Assembly: GCA_002440945.1 (NCBI GenBank)
Contig: DJWG01000052.1
Span: 1-28,540, forward strand
Length of the DNA stretch: 28,540 bases
Source of the DNA: Rhodobacteraceae bacterium UBA6236
GTDB taxonomy: Bacteria; Pseudomonadota; Alphaproteobacteria; Rhodobacterales; Rhodobacteraceae
Direction: 5' to 3'
Both the position numbers and the translations under genes were made by a program. This document shows, one piece after another, positions 1-7,752 of the stretch. A model generated the notes under the pieces. The model searched no databases and was not told where the DNA came from. It worked only from the letters and a program-made list of their open reading frames with translations. The number at the start of each line of letters is the position of its first letter. Position 1 is the first letter of the stretch.

Positions 1-407
1 GACGGAATCACGGAAACTGGGTTCGTTGACGTTCACAAGAATGCTCCTCCAAGGCCGCGCGCCGGTCGCCGGAAGGCCGAAGCCGGACGCGCCGGTCCTA
101 CGACTAGCCATCTTTCCTTACAGAATCACAATGCGTCATCGAAGTATTTCGGCCACTCTCTGCGCCTTTCGTGGGCTTCTGGACGGATTCCGCGCGGATG
201 ATACAGGGACAGGGTTGTCGCACACTGTTTGAACAATCTGCGGAAAACCGCCCGACTGGTGTGAAATCCCGGCTTTCTTCACCGGTCCTCAGCCAAGTTG
301 CCTCAATTTCGCCGCAAGTTGCCCCGATGAACCACCATCGGTGCAATCCGTGTGCACAAGATCGTGAATGGGTTTGTCTGTTGAATTTGTCTGGGAGTGC
401 CAGTGTC
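1..407. other. Leading non-coding stretch upstream of Tad operon
   Basis: I see no gene with a credible start or domain here. It presumably holds the promoter of the TadG-like operon, but no clear -35/-10 pair stands out. One small inverted repeat, CCGATG-aaccac-CATCGG, lies at 324-341, about 65 bases before the chosen start of the first gene. It could be an operator or chance. A purine-rich GGGAG at 393-397 serves as the ribosome binding site of the first gene. Confidence 0.5.
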
Positions 408-2108
408 ATGGCCGATTCCATGTTTTTTGTTAAATCTGCGGTTTGCCGCGCCAGAAGCCGTATCGACGCCTTCCAGAAGGAGGAGCGCGGTTCGCTGATT
501 ATCTTCGGCCTTTTCTGCTTCGTCATGATGCTGTTCCTGGCCGGGGTCGCCATCGACCTCATGCGGTTCGAGGAACGTCGCACCCGGATGATGAACACCG
601 CCGACCGCGCCGTTCTGGCGGCGGCGGAACTGAACCAGAAGCTCGACCCGAAGGAAGTGGTCAAGGATCACTTCGTGAAGGAGGGGCTGCCGGTTCCATC
701 CGACAGCCAGATCACCGTCATCGCCGCCGGCACCGGCGCCTCGCGCATCGTGCGCGTCGATACCAGCGCCAACATGCCGACCTGGTTCATGAACCTCTAC
801 GGCATCAAGCAGCTTTCCACCCCGGCCCGCTCCGGCGCGCAGGAGAGCATCGGCAAGGTCGAGATTGCCCTCGTTCTCGACGTTTCGGCCTCGATGTCCC
901 GCTCTGCGAAGCAGGGAACCGCGTCACGCATCGACAACCTGCGTCCGGCAGCGAAGGAATTCATCGACACGATGTTCACCAACGTGCCGAAGGAAAACCT
1001 TCTGATCAGCATCATCCCCTATTCGACGCAGGTCGCGATCACGCCAGATCTGGCAAGCTATTTCAACATGACGTCCGAACACTCGGACGCGGACTGCATC
1101 GAATTCGATGCCGATGATTTCAAGACCACGTCCATGTCGGTAAAGAACGCGATCGTCATGCCGACGGATCGGGTCTACCAGCGCAACGGCCACTTCGATC
1201 CCTTCTATAGCACAACCGCTGCCGCTGTGGGTCCGACCTGGGGAACGACGCAGCTGACCAATTGCCCCGCACGCAACAAGACGGGCTATACCGTTCTTCC
1301 CTTCACCAATGACCAGTCGAAGCTGAAAGCGGCGATCGATGCGCTGAAGGTGGATGGCAACACCTCGATCGACGTTGGCGTCAAATGGGGCGCCGCGATG
1401 CTTGATCCGTCGCTCAACAAGGTCGCCAAGGGCATGATTGCGGCCGGAAAGCTTGATAACCGCTTTTCCGAAAGCCCCGCGGTTTACACCGACGGCGATA
1501 CGCTGAAGATCCTGGTCGTGATGTCGGATGGTGAAAACACGACGGAATACCGACTGAAGCCGGGCTTCCGCGAGCCGGTTGCAAGCCGGGTTTTCTATAA
1601 CGACAGCTACAAGACCCCGTCTGACATCAAGCAATACAGCTACTTTGATCCGAACCGCCAACCGAAACCCTACTATTCCTTCTATAGCTCGAGCTGGCGC
1701 AGCCAGCCCTATGGCGATGCCACCGGAGACCCGGGCGCCGCTGTGAACCTGACCTGGCCGGATCTGTGGAAACGCATGTCCATCGGCTTCTACGCAAGCA
1801 AGATCATCAAGATCGTGGACTCGACGAAGGAATCGGCAAACTACGCGGCCGGTGGTGCGAACAGCATCGGGATCTACGCTGACAAGGACGCCCGGCTGAA
1901 CAACATCTGCACGGCGCTGAAAGTTCCCGCTTCGGGCAAGGGTGCAGTCATCTATTCGATCGGCTTCGATGCGCCCGAAGTGGGCAAAAACGCGCTGCGC
2001 AAATGCGCCAGTGCACCGGCGAATTTCTACGCGGTGACGGATATCGAAATCAAAACCGCCTTCGCCTCGATCGCGAATTCGATCAACAAGCTGAGGCTGA
2101 CGCAATGA
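408..2108 (+). CDS. TadG-like pilus assembly protein with von Willebrand factor A domain
   Basis: The product is about 566 residues. Residues 25-60 hold a basic flank, one membrane segment (about 30-50) and the IDLMRFEERRTRMMNTAD stretch typical of the TadE/TadG-like N-terminus. A VWA domain follows; its metal-site motif DVSAS is at residues 158-162, and a second acidic patch (MSDGENTTEY) lies later. In this family the N-terminus anchors in the inner membrane and the VWA domain faces the periplasm, acting in assembly of Flp/Tad pili. The frame is open upstream to 171, but ATG 408 is chosen because GGGAG sits 10 bases before it and the preceding residues look non-coding. ATG 420 is an alternative. 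It heads a three-gene operon and overlaps the next gene by ATGA. Family assignment is firm; the exact pilus role is inferred. Confidence 0.85.
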   Translation: MADSMFFVKSAVCRARSRIDAFQKEERGSLIIFGLFCFVMMLFLAGVAIDLMRFEERRTRMMNTADRAVLAAAELNQKLDPKEVVKDHFVKEGLPVPSDSQITVIAAGTGASRIVRVDTSANMPTWFMNLYGIKQLSTPARSGAQESIGKVEIALVLDVSASMSRSAKQGTASRIDNLRPAAKEFIDTMFTNVPKENLLISIIPYSTQVAITPDLASYFNMTSEHSDADCIEFDADDFKTTSMSVKNAIVMPTDRVYQRNGHFDPFYSTTAAAVGPTWGTTQLTNCPARNKTGYTVLPFTNDQSKLKAAIDALKVDGNTSIDVGVKWGAAMLDPSLNKVAKGMIAAGKLDNRFSESPAVYTDGDTLKILVVMSDGENTTEYRLKPGFREPVASRVFYNDSYKTPSDIKQYSYFDPNRQPKPYYSFYSSSWRSQPYGDATGDPGAAVNLTWPDLWKRMSIGFYASKIIKIVDSTKESANYAAGGANSIGIYADKDARLNNICTALKVPASGKGAVIYSIGFDAPEVGKNALRKCASAPANFYAVTDIEIKTAFASIANSINKLRLTQ

Positions 2109-2653
2109 GCCAGCCATTTATGGCGCGTCTGCGCAGCTTCCTGCGCCGCAAGGCGCGGGAGGAGGAGGGAACGGCGACCATTCCCTTTGTCATCCTGTTC
2201 CCGGCCTTCATGGTGATCGTGCTCTCTTCGATCGAGATGGGCATTCTCACGGTCCGGCAGGTGATGCTGGAACGCGGCCTGGATCTGACGGTGCGGGAAC
2301 TGCGGCTGGGCATCCGGGCGAACCCGTCCCAAAGACAGATCAAGGCAAGCATCTGCAACGGCGCCGGCCTGATCCCGGATTGCATGAACAGCCTGCTGGT
2401 CGAATTGCAACCGGTGAACAAGACCACCTGGTCGCCGCTCAATCCGAACGCGACCTGCGTGGACAAGTCGCTTCCCGTGCAGCCGGTCACCACCTTCAAC
2501 CCCGGCGGCAGCGACGAAATGATGCTGATCCGCGCCTGCGTGAAGGTCAGGCCGATGGCGCCGCTGACCGGGCTTGGGATGCAGCTTCACAAGGATGCGG
2601 CGGGCGAATATGCCCTCGTGTCCTCTTCGGCCTTCGTGAACGAGCCGCGGTGA
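2105..2653 (+). CDS. TadE-like pilus assembly protein
   Basis: A 182-residue protein. A short basic N-terminus is followed by EEEGTATIPFVILFPAF and a hydrophobic segment at about residues 22-45, then an extracytoplasmic domain with several cysteines (in CNGAG, PDCMN, ATCVD and RACVK). This is the arrangement of TadE-family pseudopilins: a glycine/glutamate processing-like site, one N-terminal helix, then a soluble tail. In the family such proteins are minor pilins of the Flp/Tad pilus. The start is ATG 2105, giving a 4-base ATGA overlap with the TadG-like gene and implying translational coupling. The frame extends further upstream, but that part lies inside the previous gene. No FlpA pilin, CpaF/TadA ATPase or TadBC genes are in the window, so the rest of the system must be elsewhere. 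Confidence 0.82.
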   Translation: MSQPFMARLRSFLRRKAREEEGTATIPFVILFPAFMVIVLSSIEMGILTVRQVMLERGLDLTVRELRLGIRANPSQRQIKASICNGAGLIPDCMNSLLVELQPVNKTTWSPLNPNATCVDKSLPVQPVTTFNPGGSDEMMLIRACVKVRPMAPLTGLGMQLHKDAAGEYALVSSSAFVNEPR

Positions 2654-2664
2654 CAGGGAGAGAC

Positions 2665-3318
2665 ATGGCAATGCTCAAATATCTCCGCCTCCGCGCCCGC
2701 CGCTTTGCCGATGACAGCCGGGGCGCCATGCCGGTCGAGGGCCTGATGGCCTTCACCCTGCTGGCCTGGTGGTACATGGCGTCGTTCCAGTTCTTCGACG
2801 CCTTGCGTCAGAAGAACATCAACCTGAAGGCGGCCTATACGGTGGCCGACCTCATGTCGCGCGAAACCGGTCCCGATCCGAAGAACCCCACCAAGGTCAA
2901 GATCGACGATGAATACATCAAGGGCCTGAACCGGGTCTTCGATTATCTGACCTATTCGCCGCGTCCGACCTGGATCCGGGTGTCCTCGATCTTCTGGGAT
3001 GAAACGGCGAAGGAATACCGGGTGGAATGGTCCTATGCGACCAGCGGCCATCCCGCGATGACCAAGGACGCCCTGTACGCAAAGAAGAACCAGATCCCGA
3101 AGATGTCGTCGGGCGATTCCGCAATCGTCATGGAAACCCACATGGCCTATGTCCCGATCTTCGATGTGGGACTGGCCGCGCGCTGGTACGATACTTTCAC
3201 GGTGACCCGGCCTCGTTTCGCGGGCTGCATTCCCTGGGATACCTACGGCTGCGGATCGAACGCTGGCGGACCGCCGAACCCGGATGTGATCCAGCTGGAC
3301 CCGGTTTACGCAAACTGA
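2665..3318 (+). CDS. TadE/TadF-type pilus assembly protein
   Basis: A protein of about 217 residues. After a basic leader comes GAMPVEGLMAF and a hydrophobic helix with the aromatic run LLAWWYMASFQFFDALR (about residues 28-50), then a soluble domain of about 160 residues. The PVE/hydrophobic arrangement matches TadE/TadF-like minor pseudopilins, which are usually encoded next to TadG and TadE. ATG 2665 is preceded by AGGGAG at 2655-2660; ATG 2671 is a possible alternative with more usual spacing. It lies 11 bases after the TadE-like gene and is the last gene of the operon, followed at once by a strong hairpin. The homologous group is recognisable; the precise function is not determinable from sequence. 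Confidence 0.8.
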   Translation: MAMLKYLRLRARRFADDSRGAMPVEGLMAFTLLAWWYMASFQFFDALRQKNINLKAAYTVADLMSRETGPDPKNPTKVKIDDEYIKGLNRVFDYLTYSPRPTWIRVSSIFWDETAKEYRVEWSYATSGHPAMTKDALYAKKNQIPKMSSGDSAIVMETHMAYVPIFDVGLAARWYDTFTVTRPRFAGCIPWDTYGCGSNAGGPPNPDVIQLDPVYAN

Positions 3319-3325
3319 TCCCTCC

Positions 3326-3355
3326 GACGGCGGCCCAAGGGCCGCCGTCTTCCGT
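3326..3355 (+). terminator. Intrinsic terminator of the Tad operon
   Basis: A perfect 11-bp inverted repeat (arms 3326-3336 and 3339-3349) with a 2-base spacer starts 7 bases after the stop of the last Tad gene and is followed by a pyrimidine-rich tTTCCGTTTCC tract. The stem is very GC-rich. The uridine run is imperfect, as is common in high-GC genomes. Confidence 0.8.
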
Positions 3356-3455
3356 TTCCGGGGCTGCGCAAGAGCTACCGAATCCGCCGCGCACGCCGTC
3401 GTTCGCCCGAAGGCACCCGCTTGCCCGCGCGGTTCCGCAGGGTTAGGGTCCGGCC

Positions 3456-3701
3456 ATGTTCATTCCCCCGCCCCTTCACCGCGCTGTCCTGCCGATCGCC
3501 CTGATCCTTGCGGTTGCGGCCTGCGCGCGAGAACTGCCGCTTCCTGCGGAATCCCCGGCGACCGCCAAGGCGCCTTACCCGCGGCTTGTGCCACTGGAAA
3601 GCATCGCCGCCTTGCCCGCGCCCGAAGATCCGGCGGCCGAATTGCAGGCCCGCGCCGACGCCCTGAAGGCGCGCGCCAGCGCCATGCAGACCGCCGAATA
3701 G
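3456..3701 (+). CDS. Small putative lipoprotein
   Basis: An 81-residue protein with a hydrophobic N-terminal stretch (residues 10-22) ending in LAVAAC, a good lipobox with the lipidated cysteine at about residue 23. The rest is short, proline/alanine-rich and ends in an alanine-rich helix (ELQARADALKARASAMQ). This suggests a small envelope lipoprotein. No known domain is recognised. GC-rich codon use fits the neighbours, and it lies 116 bases before hom. The stop codon is followed directly by a hairpin, so it may be its own transcription unit. Function unknown. Confidence 0.65.
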   Translation: MFIPPPLHRAVLPIALILAVAACARELPLPAESPATAKAPYPRLVPLESIAALPAPEDPAAELQARADALKARASAMQTAE

Positions 3702-3731
3702 GCCCCAGCCTGGGGCAAAAATGCCCCGGGC
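3702..3731 (+). terminator. Hairpin after the small lipoprotein gene
   Basis: A perfect 7-bp stem (3702-3708 with 3710-3716) begins one base after the TAG stop and is followed by an A-run and a second complementary block (GCCCC at about 3723-3727). The 3' arm of the first stem could instead pair with that block, giving two mutually exclusive hairpins. There is no U-tract on the + strand, so termination is only likely, not certain. Confidence 0.4.
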
Positions 3732-3817
3732 CGGCACAGCAGGGGCGGCCTTGCGTTGCGTGGCGGCGCCGAACCGGCTAACACCCCCACGACATTACAG
3801 ATCCGGGAGGTTTCACC

Positions 3818-5104
3818 ATGTCCGACAGCTTGCGCCTTGGCATTGCCGGTCTGGGAACCGTCGGCATCGGCGTGGTGCGGATCGTCCAGCAGCATGCCGA
3901 ACTGATCGCCCTGCGGGCCGGCAGGCGGATCGAGATCACCGCCGTTTCGGCCCGCGACCGGACCCGCAACCGCGATGCGGACCTGTCGGGCTATGCCTGG
4001 GAAACCGATCCGGTGGCGCTGGCCCGGCGCGAGGACGTCGATCTGGTGATCGAGGTCATGGGCGGGTCGAACGGCGCCGCGAAAGACACGACCGAAGCGG
4101 CGCTGGCTGCCGGCAAGGACGTGGTTTCGGCCAACAAGGCCCTTTTGGCGCTGCACGGCCAGACCCTGGCCGAGGCCGCCGAAGCCAATGGCCGCGTGAT
4201 CCGCTTTGAGGCTGCGGTGGCCGGGGGCATCCCCGTCATCAAGGCGCTGACCGAGGGCCTGTCCGGCAACCAGATCCGCCGCGTCATGGGCGTGATGAAC
4301 GGCACCTGCAACTACATCCTCACGCGGATGCAGTCGGCGGGCCTTCCCTACGAGACGGTCTTCGAGGAAGCCCGCCAGCTTGGGTATCTGGAAGCCGATC
4401 CCAACCTCGACGTGGGCGGCATCGACGCGGGTCACAAGCTTTCGCTGCTGGCCGCCATCGCCTTCGGCACCAGGGTCGATTTTGGGGCGATGGAGCTGCA
4501 GGGCATCGGCCAGATCTCGATCGACGACATCCGCCTGGCCGAGGACATGGGCTACCGCATCAAGCTTCTGGGCGTGGCGCAGATGACCGGGCGCGGGCTG
4601 GAACAGCGGATGTCGCCCTGCCTTGTCCCGGCGCAAAGCCCGCTTGGCCAGCTTGAAGGCGGCACCAACATGGTGGTTCTGGAAGGCGACAGCGTCGGCC
4701 AGATCTTCCTGCGCGGCGCGGGCGCCGGATCCGGGCCGACCGCCAGCGCGGTGATGGCCGATGTGATCGACATCGCCCGCGGCATCCGCATCCCGATGTT
4801 CGGCATCCCGGCCGCACAGCTTGCCGCGGCGAGCCCGGCGAAGGTTTCCGCCCCGGCGGCGCATTACCTGCGCATGGTGCTTCTGGACAAGCCGGGCGCC
4901 CTGGCCAAGGTCGCCACCGCGCTGGGCGAGGCGGGCGTGTCGATCAACCGGATGCGCCAGTACGGCCACGAAAGCGTCGAAGCGCCGGTCCTGATCGTGA
5001 CGCACAAGACGACGCGCGACGCCATCGACCATGCCCTGTCGCGGATGCGCCAGACCGACGTCGTCGTGGGCGAACCCGTCGCCTTGCGGATCGAGGATAT
5101 CTGA
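3818..5104 (+). CDS. hom: Homoserine dehydrogenase
   Basis: A 428-residue enzyme of the usual length for ACT-domain homoserine dehydrogenases. It reduces aspartate semialdehyde to homoserine with NAD(P)H, the branch point to threonine and methionine. The N-terminal Rossmann motif GLGTVGIG is at residues 11-18. The catalytic domain shows GVMNGTCNYIL, EADPNLDVGGIDA and the conserved lysine in DAGHKLSLL. The C-terminal ACT domain (about residues 349-420, starting YLRMVLLDKPGALAKV) is the likely site of threonine feedback control. GGGAGG lies about 7 bases before the ATG. It ends four bases from the convergent cyclopropane synthase gene, with no room for a separate terminator. Confidence 0.96.
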   Translation: MSDSLRLGIAGLGTVGIGVVRIVQQHAELIALRAGRRIEITAVSARDRTRNRDADLSGYAWETDPVALARREDVDLVIEVMGGSNGAAKDTTEAALAAGKDVVSANKALLALHGQTLAEAAEANGRVIRFEAAVAGGIPVIKALTEGLSGNQIRRVMGVMNGTCNYILTRMQSAGLPYETVFEEARQLGYLEADPNLDVGGIDAGHKLSLLAAIAFGTRVDFGAMELQGIGQISIDDIRLAEDMGYRIKLLGVAQMTGRGLEQRMSPCLVPAQSPLGQLEGGTNMVVLEGDSVGQIFLRGAGAGSGPTASAVMADVIDIARGIRIPMFGIPAAQLAAASPAKVSAPAAHYLRMVLLDKPGALAKVATALGEAGVSINRMRQYGHESVEAPVLIVTHKTTRDAIDHALSRMRQTDVVVGEPVALRIEDI

Positions 5105-5108
5105 CGGC

Positions 5109-6317
5109 TCAGGCGTGGCCCAGCCGGTACTGGACCACGTCCGTGCGCCCCACGGCAAAAGACGCCGCCGAGGCTGCAAGGTAGAACCGCCAGACGCGGA
5201 TGAAGGCTTCGTCAAAGCCCATCGACAACACCTGATCGCGCGCCAGATCGAAGCGCGCCAGCCATTCCTTCAGCGTGCGGCTGTAATCCGCGCCGAAACC
5301 GAAGCTGTCCTCGACCCTCAGGCCCGCGTGCCGGGCCTCGGCCTCGAACCGGCCCGGGCTTGGCAGCATGCCGCCCGGAAAGATGAAGCTGCGGATCATG
5401 TCGCCGCCCTTGCGGTAGCTGTCGAAATGCCGCTCGGCCACGGTGATGGTCTGGATCATCGCCCGGCCCTGATCGGCCAGAACCTCGCCCAGCTTGGCGA
5501 AATAGACCGGCCAGAATTTTTCGCCCACCGCCTCGAACATCTCGATCGAGACGACATGATCGTAGCGCGCCCGTTCGTCGCGGTAGTCCTGCAGCGCGAC
5601 CTCGGCCCCCTGCCCCAGACGCTGCCGCGCATAGTCGGCCTGTTCGGTAGACAGCGTCAGCCCCTTCGGCGCGAAATCGCCCCGCGACAGGGCGCGTTCT
5701 GCAAAGCCCCCCCAGCCGCAGCCGATCTCGAGCAGCCGCCCGGACCGCGATCCGAGGTTGTCGATGATCCGGTCGTATTTCCGCCGCTGCGCCGTCGAAA
5801 GGTCGTCCGCCTGCGAGGAAAACAGCGCCGAGGAATAGGTCATGCTGTCGTCGAGCCAAAGCTTGTAGAACGCATTCCCCAGATCGTAATGGGCCGAGAT
5901 GTTGCGCCGCGACCCGGCGCGGGTATTGCGGTTGAACCAGTACATTGCCCGGAAGACCAGCGCGCGCAGCTTCGAGCCATAGACATAGCGATCAAGCGCC
6001 GCCTCGTTCATCAGCGCGAAGGTCAGAAGCCGCGTCAGATCCCGCGTGTCGCAATCGCCGTCGCGGTAGGCCTCCGTCATGCCGATGTCCCCGGCCGCCG
6101 CAAGCCGCGTCACCATGCGCCAGTCCCGAACCTCAAGATCCGCCTCCACACCGGGCTCGGTGCCCTGAAACCGTTCCCGGCTGCCATCGGGCAAGGTGAC
6201 GTCAATGCTGCCATAACGGACCCGCGCGAGGCTCCGCAGGAATTCCGTCTGGATGGATCTGTCGAACACCCCAAGGCTCCGTCGGTTGAAGGGATCCCTT
6301 TCTTTTCCCCTTGGCAT
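5109..6317 (-). CDS. cfa: Cyclopropane-fatty-acyl-phospholipid synthase (SAM-dependent)
   Basis: A 402-residue protein of the CFA synthase/mycolic acid methyltransferase family. It transfers the methylene group of S-adenosylmethionine to double bonds of membrane phospholipid acyl chains. Visible signatures are SAHYDLGNAFYKLWLDDSM, then YSSALF, the SAM-binding loop LLEIGCGWGGFAE, and VSIEMFEAVGEKFW. Near the C-terminus FIFPGGMLPS and FGADYSRTLKEW are typical. Length is near that of E. coli Cfa. ATG 6317 is the longest credible start; no strong ribosome binding site is seen. It is convergent with hom, and its upstream side is a stretch of decayed genes. A 2- or 3-methyl branched variant activity cannot be excluded from sequence. 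Confidence 0.9.
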   Translation of the reverse strand: MPRGKERDPFNRRSLGVFDRSIQTEFLRSLARVRYGSIDVTLPDGSRERFQGTEPGVEADLEVRDWRMVTRLAAAGDIGMTEAYRDGDCDTRDLTRLLTFALMNEAALDRYVYGSKLRALVFRAMYWFNRNTRAGSRRNISAHYDLGNAFYKLWLDDSMTYSSALFSSQADDLSTAQRRKYDRIIDNLGSRSGRLLEIGCGWGGFAERALSRGDFAPKGLTLSTEQADYARQRLGQGAEVALQDYRDERARYDHVVSIEMFEAVGEKFWPVYFAKLGEVLADQGRAMIQTITVAERHFDSYRKGGDMIRSFIFPGGMLPSPGRFEAEARHAGLRVEDSFGFGADYSRTLKEWLARFDLARDQVLSMGFDEAFIRVWRFYLAASAASFAVGRTDVVQYRLGHA

Positions 6318-6454
6318 GGCGCCGTCGGGGGCATGACAATGATGACCCGAGAGCGCCTGCTTCGCAACAAAAGCCGAAAGCCGGACTGGAGCTGACCGGG
6401 CAGCCCCCGGAACGGAGCGTTCAAAGGATTCAGGAAATCCGCTGGCGCGCGCGG

Positions 6455-6646
6455 TGCGTAATCCCGCCCCCGCACATCAAGCATCGCGTTGCGGGTAAAG
6501 CGCATGATCGCCGCGACCATCGCCGCCGCCAGCGTCAGCGTCGTCATGATGAAGTGCAAAAGCGTGCCATTGCCCACCACCGGCAGCCAGTTCAGCCAGA
6601 AGGCAAAGGCCAGGATCAGCAGCACCGCCAGCACGAAGTTCGGCAC
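6455..6646 (-). pseudogene. Fragment of a DppB/OppB-type peptide ABC transporter permease
   Basis: About 64 codons read MPNFVLAVLLILAFAFWLNW and then LPVVGNG, ALTL-like TLTLAAAMVAAIMRFTRNAML and DVRGRDYA. This is the middle of the binding-protein-dependent dipeptide/oligopeptide permease fold (family pattern: L.WLP..G, then an Ala/Leu helix, R..R.aml.v....DY). The N-terminal membrane helices and everything after DYA, including the remaining membrane domain, are missing. The frame drifts into unrelated sequence downstream. No ATP-binding or solute-binding partner genes are nearby. It is a relic and cannot make a functional permease. Confidence 0.7.
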
Positions 6647-6659
6647 TGCACAACGGCGC

Positions 6660-6833
6660 GCCCTGGCATGGCTGCACCTCGGCCGGGCGGGCGGTCATGG
6701 CGCCGGGGCGATGCAGCAGCACGAAGTCGACCCCGGCGGCGCGGCCGGCCTTGCCGTCAGTCTCGGGCGTGTCGCCGATGAACACCGCGTCACCGGGATC
6801 GACCCCCGCCCGGGCAAGGGCCAGTTCCAAAAA
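6660..6833 (-). pseudogene. C-terminal fragment of a HAD-superfamily hydrolase
   Basis: About 58 codons encode FLELALARAGVDPGDAVFIG followed by DTPETDGKAGRAAGVDFVLL. This is HAD motif IV (GDTPETD, acidic Mg-binding residues) plus the following helix, which normally sits in the last third of phosphatase-like HAD enzymes. The catalytic DxD motif I and motifs II-III are absent, and the sequence upstream of FLEL is non-homologous. It abuts the permease fragment, so the two were joined by deletion. Non-functional relic. Confidence 0.65.
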
Positions 6834-6954
6834 ACGCGCTGCTTGACATGTTCTTCCACGCCGCGGCACGGTTCGTGGCCCCGGAAAAGGCCCTCCGCGA
6901 CTTTTTGGCTTAGACGAAGCGGCGCTGCCGGAGCGATCCGATCACGGTCAATGG

Positions 6955-7482
6955 CTATATGTCATCCACGGGCGCGGGGATCGGCGCAGCCGCGACCCGA
7001 TCGCCAACCGATGCCTGTCGATCCTGAAGCATGTTGATCTTGCGATACTGCTCAAGCCCCGTGATTTCCTGGCCCAGCCATTCCGGGCGGGGAAAGTCGT
7101 CATCGACATCTGCCAGTTCGATCTCTGCGATCACGACGCCTTCGAGGATGCCGTGGTAAACGTCCAGTTCGAAAACGACCCCGCCTTCCTGGACATAGTA
7201 ACGGGTTTTCTCGCAAATCCGGTCTTCGCAATGATGCTCCAGCATCTCCAGTGCATCGGCAAAGGGAATGGGGTATTCGAATTCGGCACGGAGGATGCCT
7301 CTGCGGTCGCCTTTGACAGCGATCGTCGCACGATTGTCATAGAGCCGGATCCGAACCTTGCGACCGTCCGAAACCGCGACGAGGCCATCGCGCAGTTCGA
7401 CCTTGCCTGTCACGCGGTCGCGCCACGCCTCGGACGACGTGAGGAATTTGCGCTCGATTTCCCTTGGCACTCCGGGTTTCAT
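6955..7482 (-). CDS. CYTH-domain protein (triphosphate tunnel metalloenzyme family)
   Basis: A 175-residue protein beginning with the family hallmark EIERKFL (residues 8-14). Paired basic and acidic residues on beta strands follow (RKVRIRLYD, TIAVKGDRRGILRAEFEYPI, CEKTRYYV, FELDVYHG, VIAEIELADVDDDFPRPEWLG). These line the tunnel that binds triphosphates and divalent metal. Members include class IV adenylate cyclases, thiamine-triphosphatases and inorganic triphosphatases. This is the short stand-alone form without the CHAD domain, often called a CYTH or adenylate-cyclase-like protein; substrate is not predictable. ATG 7482 gives the normal family start. It is divergent from the PHA synthase gene. 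Confidence 0.85.
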   Translation of the reverse strand: MKPGVPREIERKFLTSSEAWRDRVTGKVELRDGLVAVSDGRKVRIRLYDNRATIAVKGDRRGILRAEFEYPIPFADALEMLEHHCEDRICEKTRYYVQEGGVVFELDVYHGILEGVVIAEIELADVDDDFPRPEWLGQEITGLEQYRKINMLQDRQASVGDRVAAAPIPAPVDDI

Positions 7483-7588
7483 CCTTTGGCGTTCAGCACC
7501 TTTTGATCCCGACTATAGCCTGCGGCGGCGGGCAAGCCAGATACCAATGGCTGGCGGCACGGATAAGCGGAGCGATTGATTCGATCGC

Positions 7589-7616
7589 ATCGACGCATCA
7601 TGATCGACGCATCATG
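7589..7616. repeat. Tandem 14-bp direct repeat upstream of phaC
   Basis: Two perfect head-to-tail copies of ATCGACGCATCATG lie at 7589-7602 and 7603-7616, in the 264-base region between the divergent CYTH and PHA synthase genes. It may be a regulator binding site or a simple slippage duplication. Confidence 0.7.
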
Positions 7617-7752
7617 ACGGGGGACGAAGGCCGCAGGTTCTGCCGACCGCCCTGCCCCGCGGAATGCCGCCAGGTCAGGGTCCGGTCGGGCTGATGGCAA
7701 GGGTTGGTTCATACGCCTGTCGCACAATGTTGAGAGAATAGGGCATTTGGAC

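Larger units (their letters stand above)
6318..6954. other. Gene-remnant stretch without an intact gene
   Basis: This 637-base stretch has no intact gene. It contains two clear minus-strand protein fragments (an ABC permease piece and a HAD hydrolase piece, listed separately) directly abutting each other. A possible plus-strand C-terminal fragment lies at about 6832-6913: codons ending in TAG, reading KNALLDMFFHAAARF then VAPEKALRDFLA. I do not recognise that fragment. The mix of unrelated partial genes points to past deletions or rearrangement. Confidence 0.6.

Noticed and set aside
3702..3817. Possible SAM-type riboswitch before hom
   Set aside because: Only hairpins following the previous gene are visible. 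I could not match the conserved core of a known SAM riboswitch class.
3575..5215. A 546-residue open frame on the minus strand across hom
   Set aside because: It is an antisense shadow of hom with no recognisable motifs, and it would overlap the conserved hom reading frame completely.
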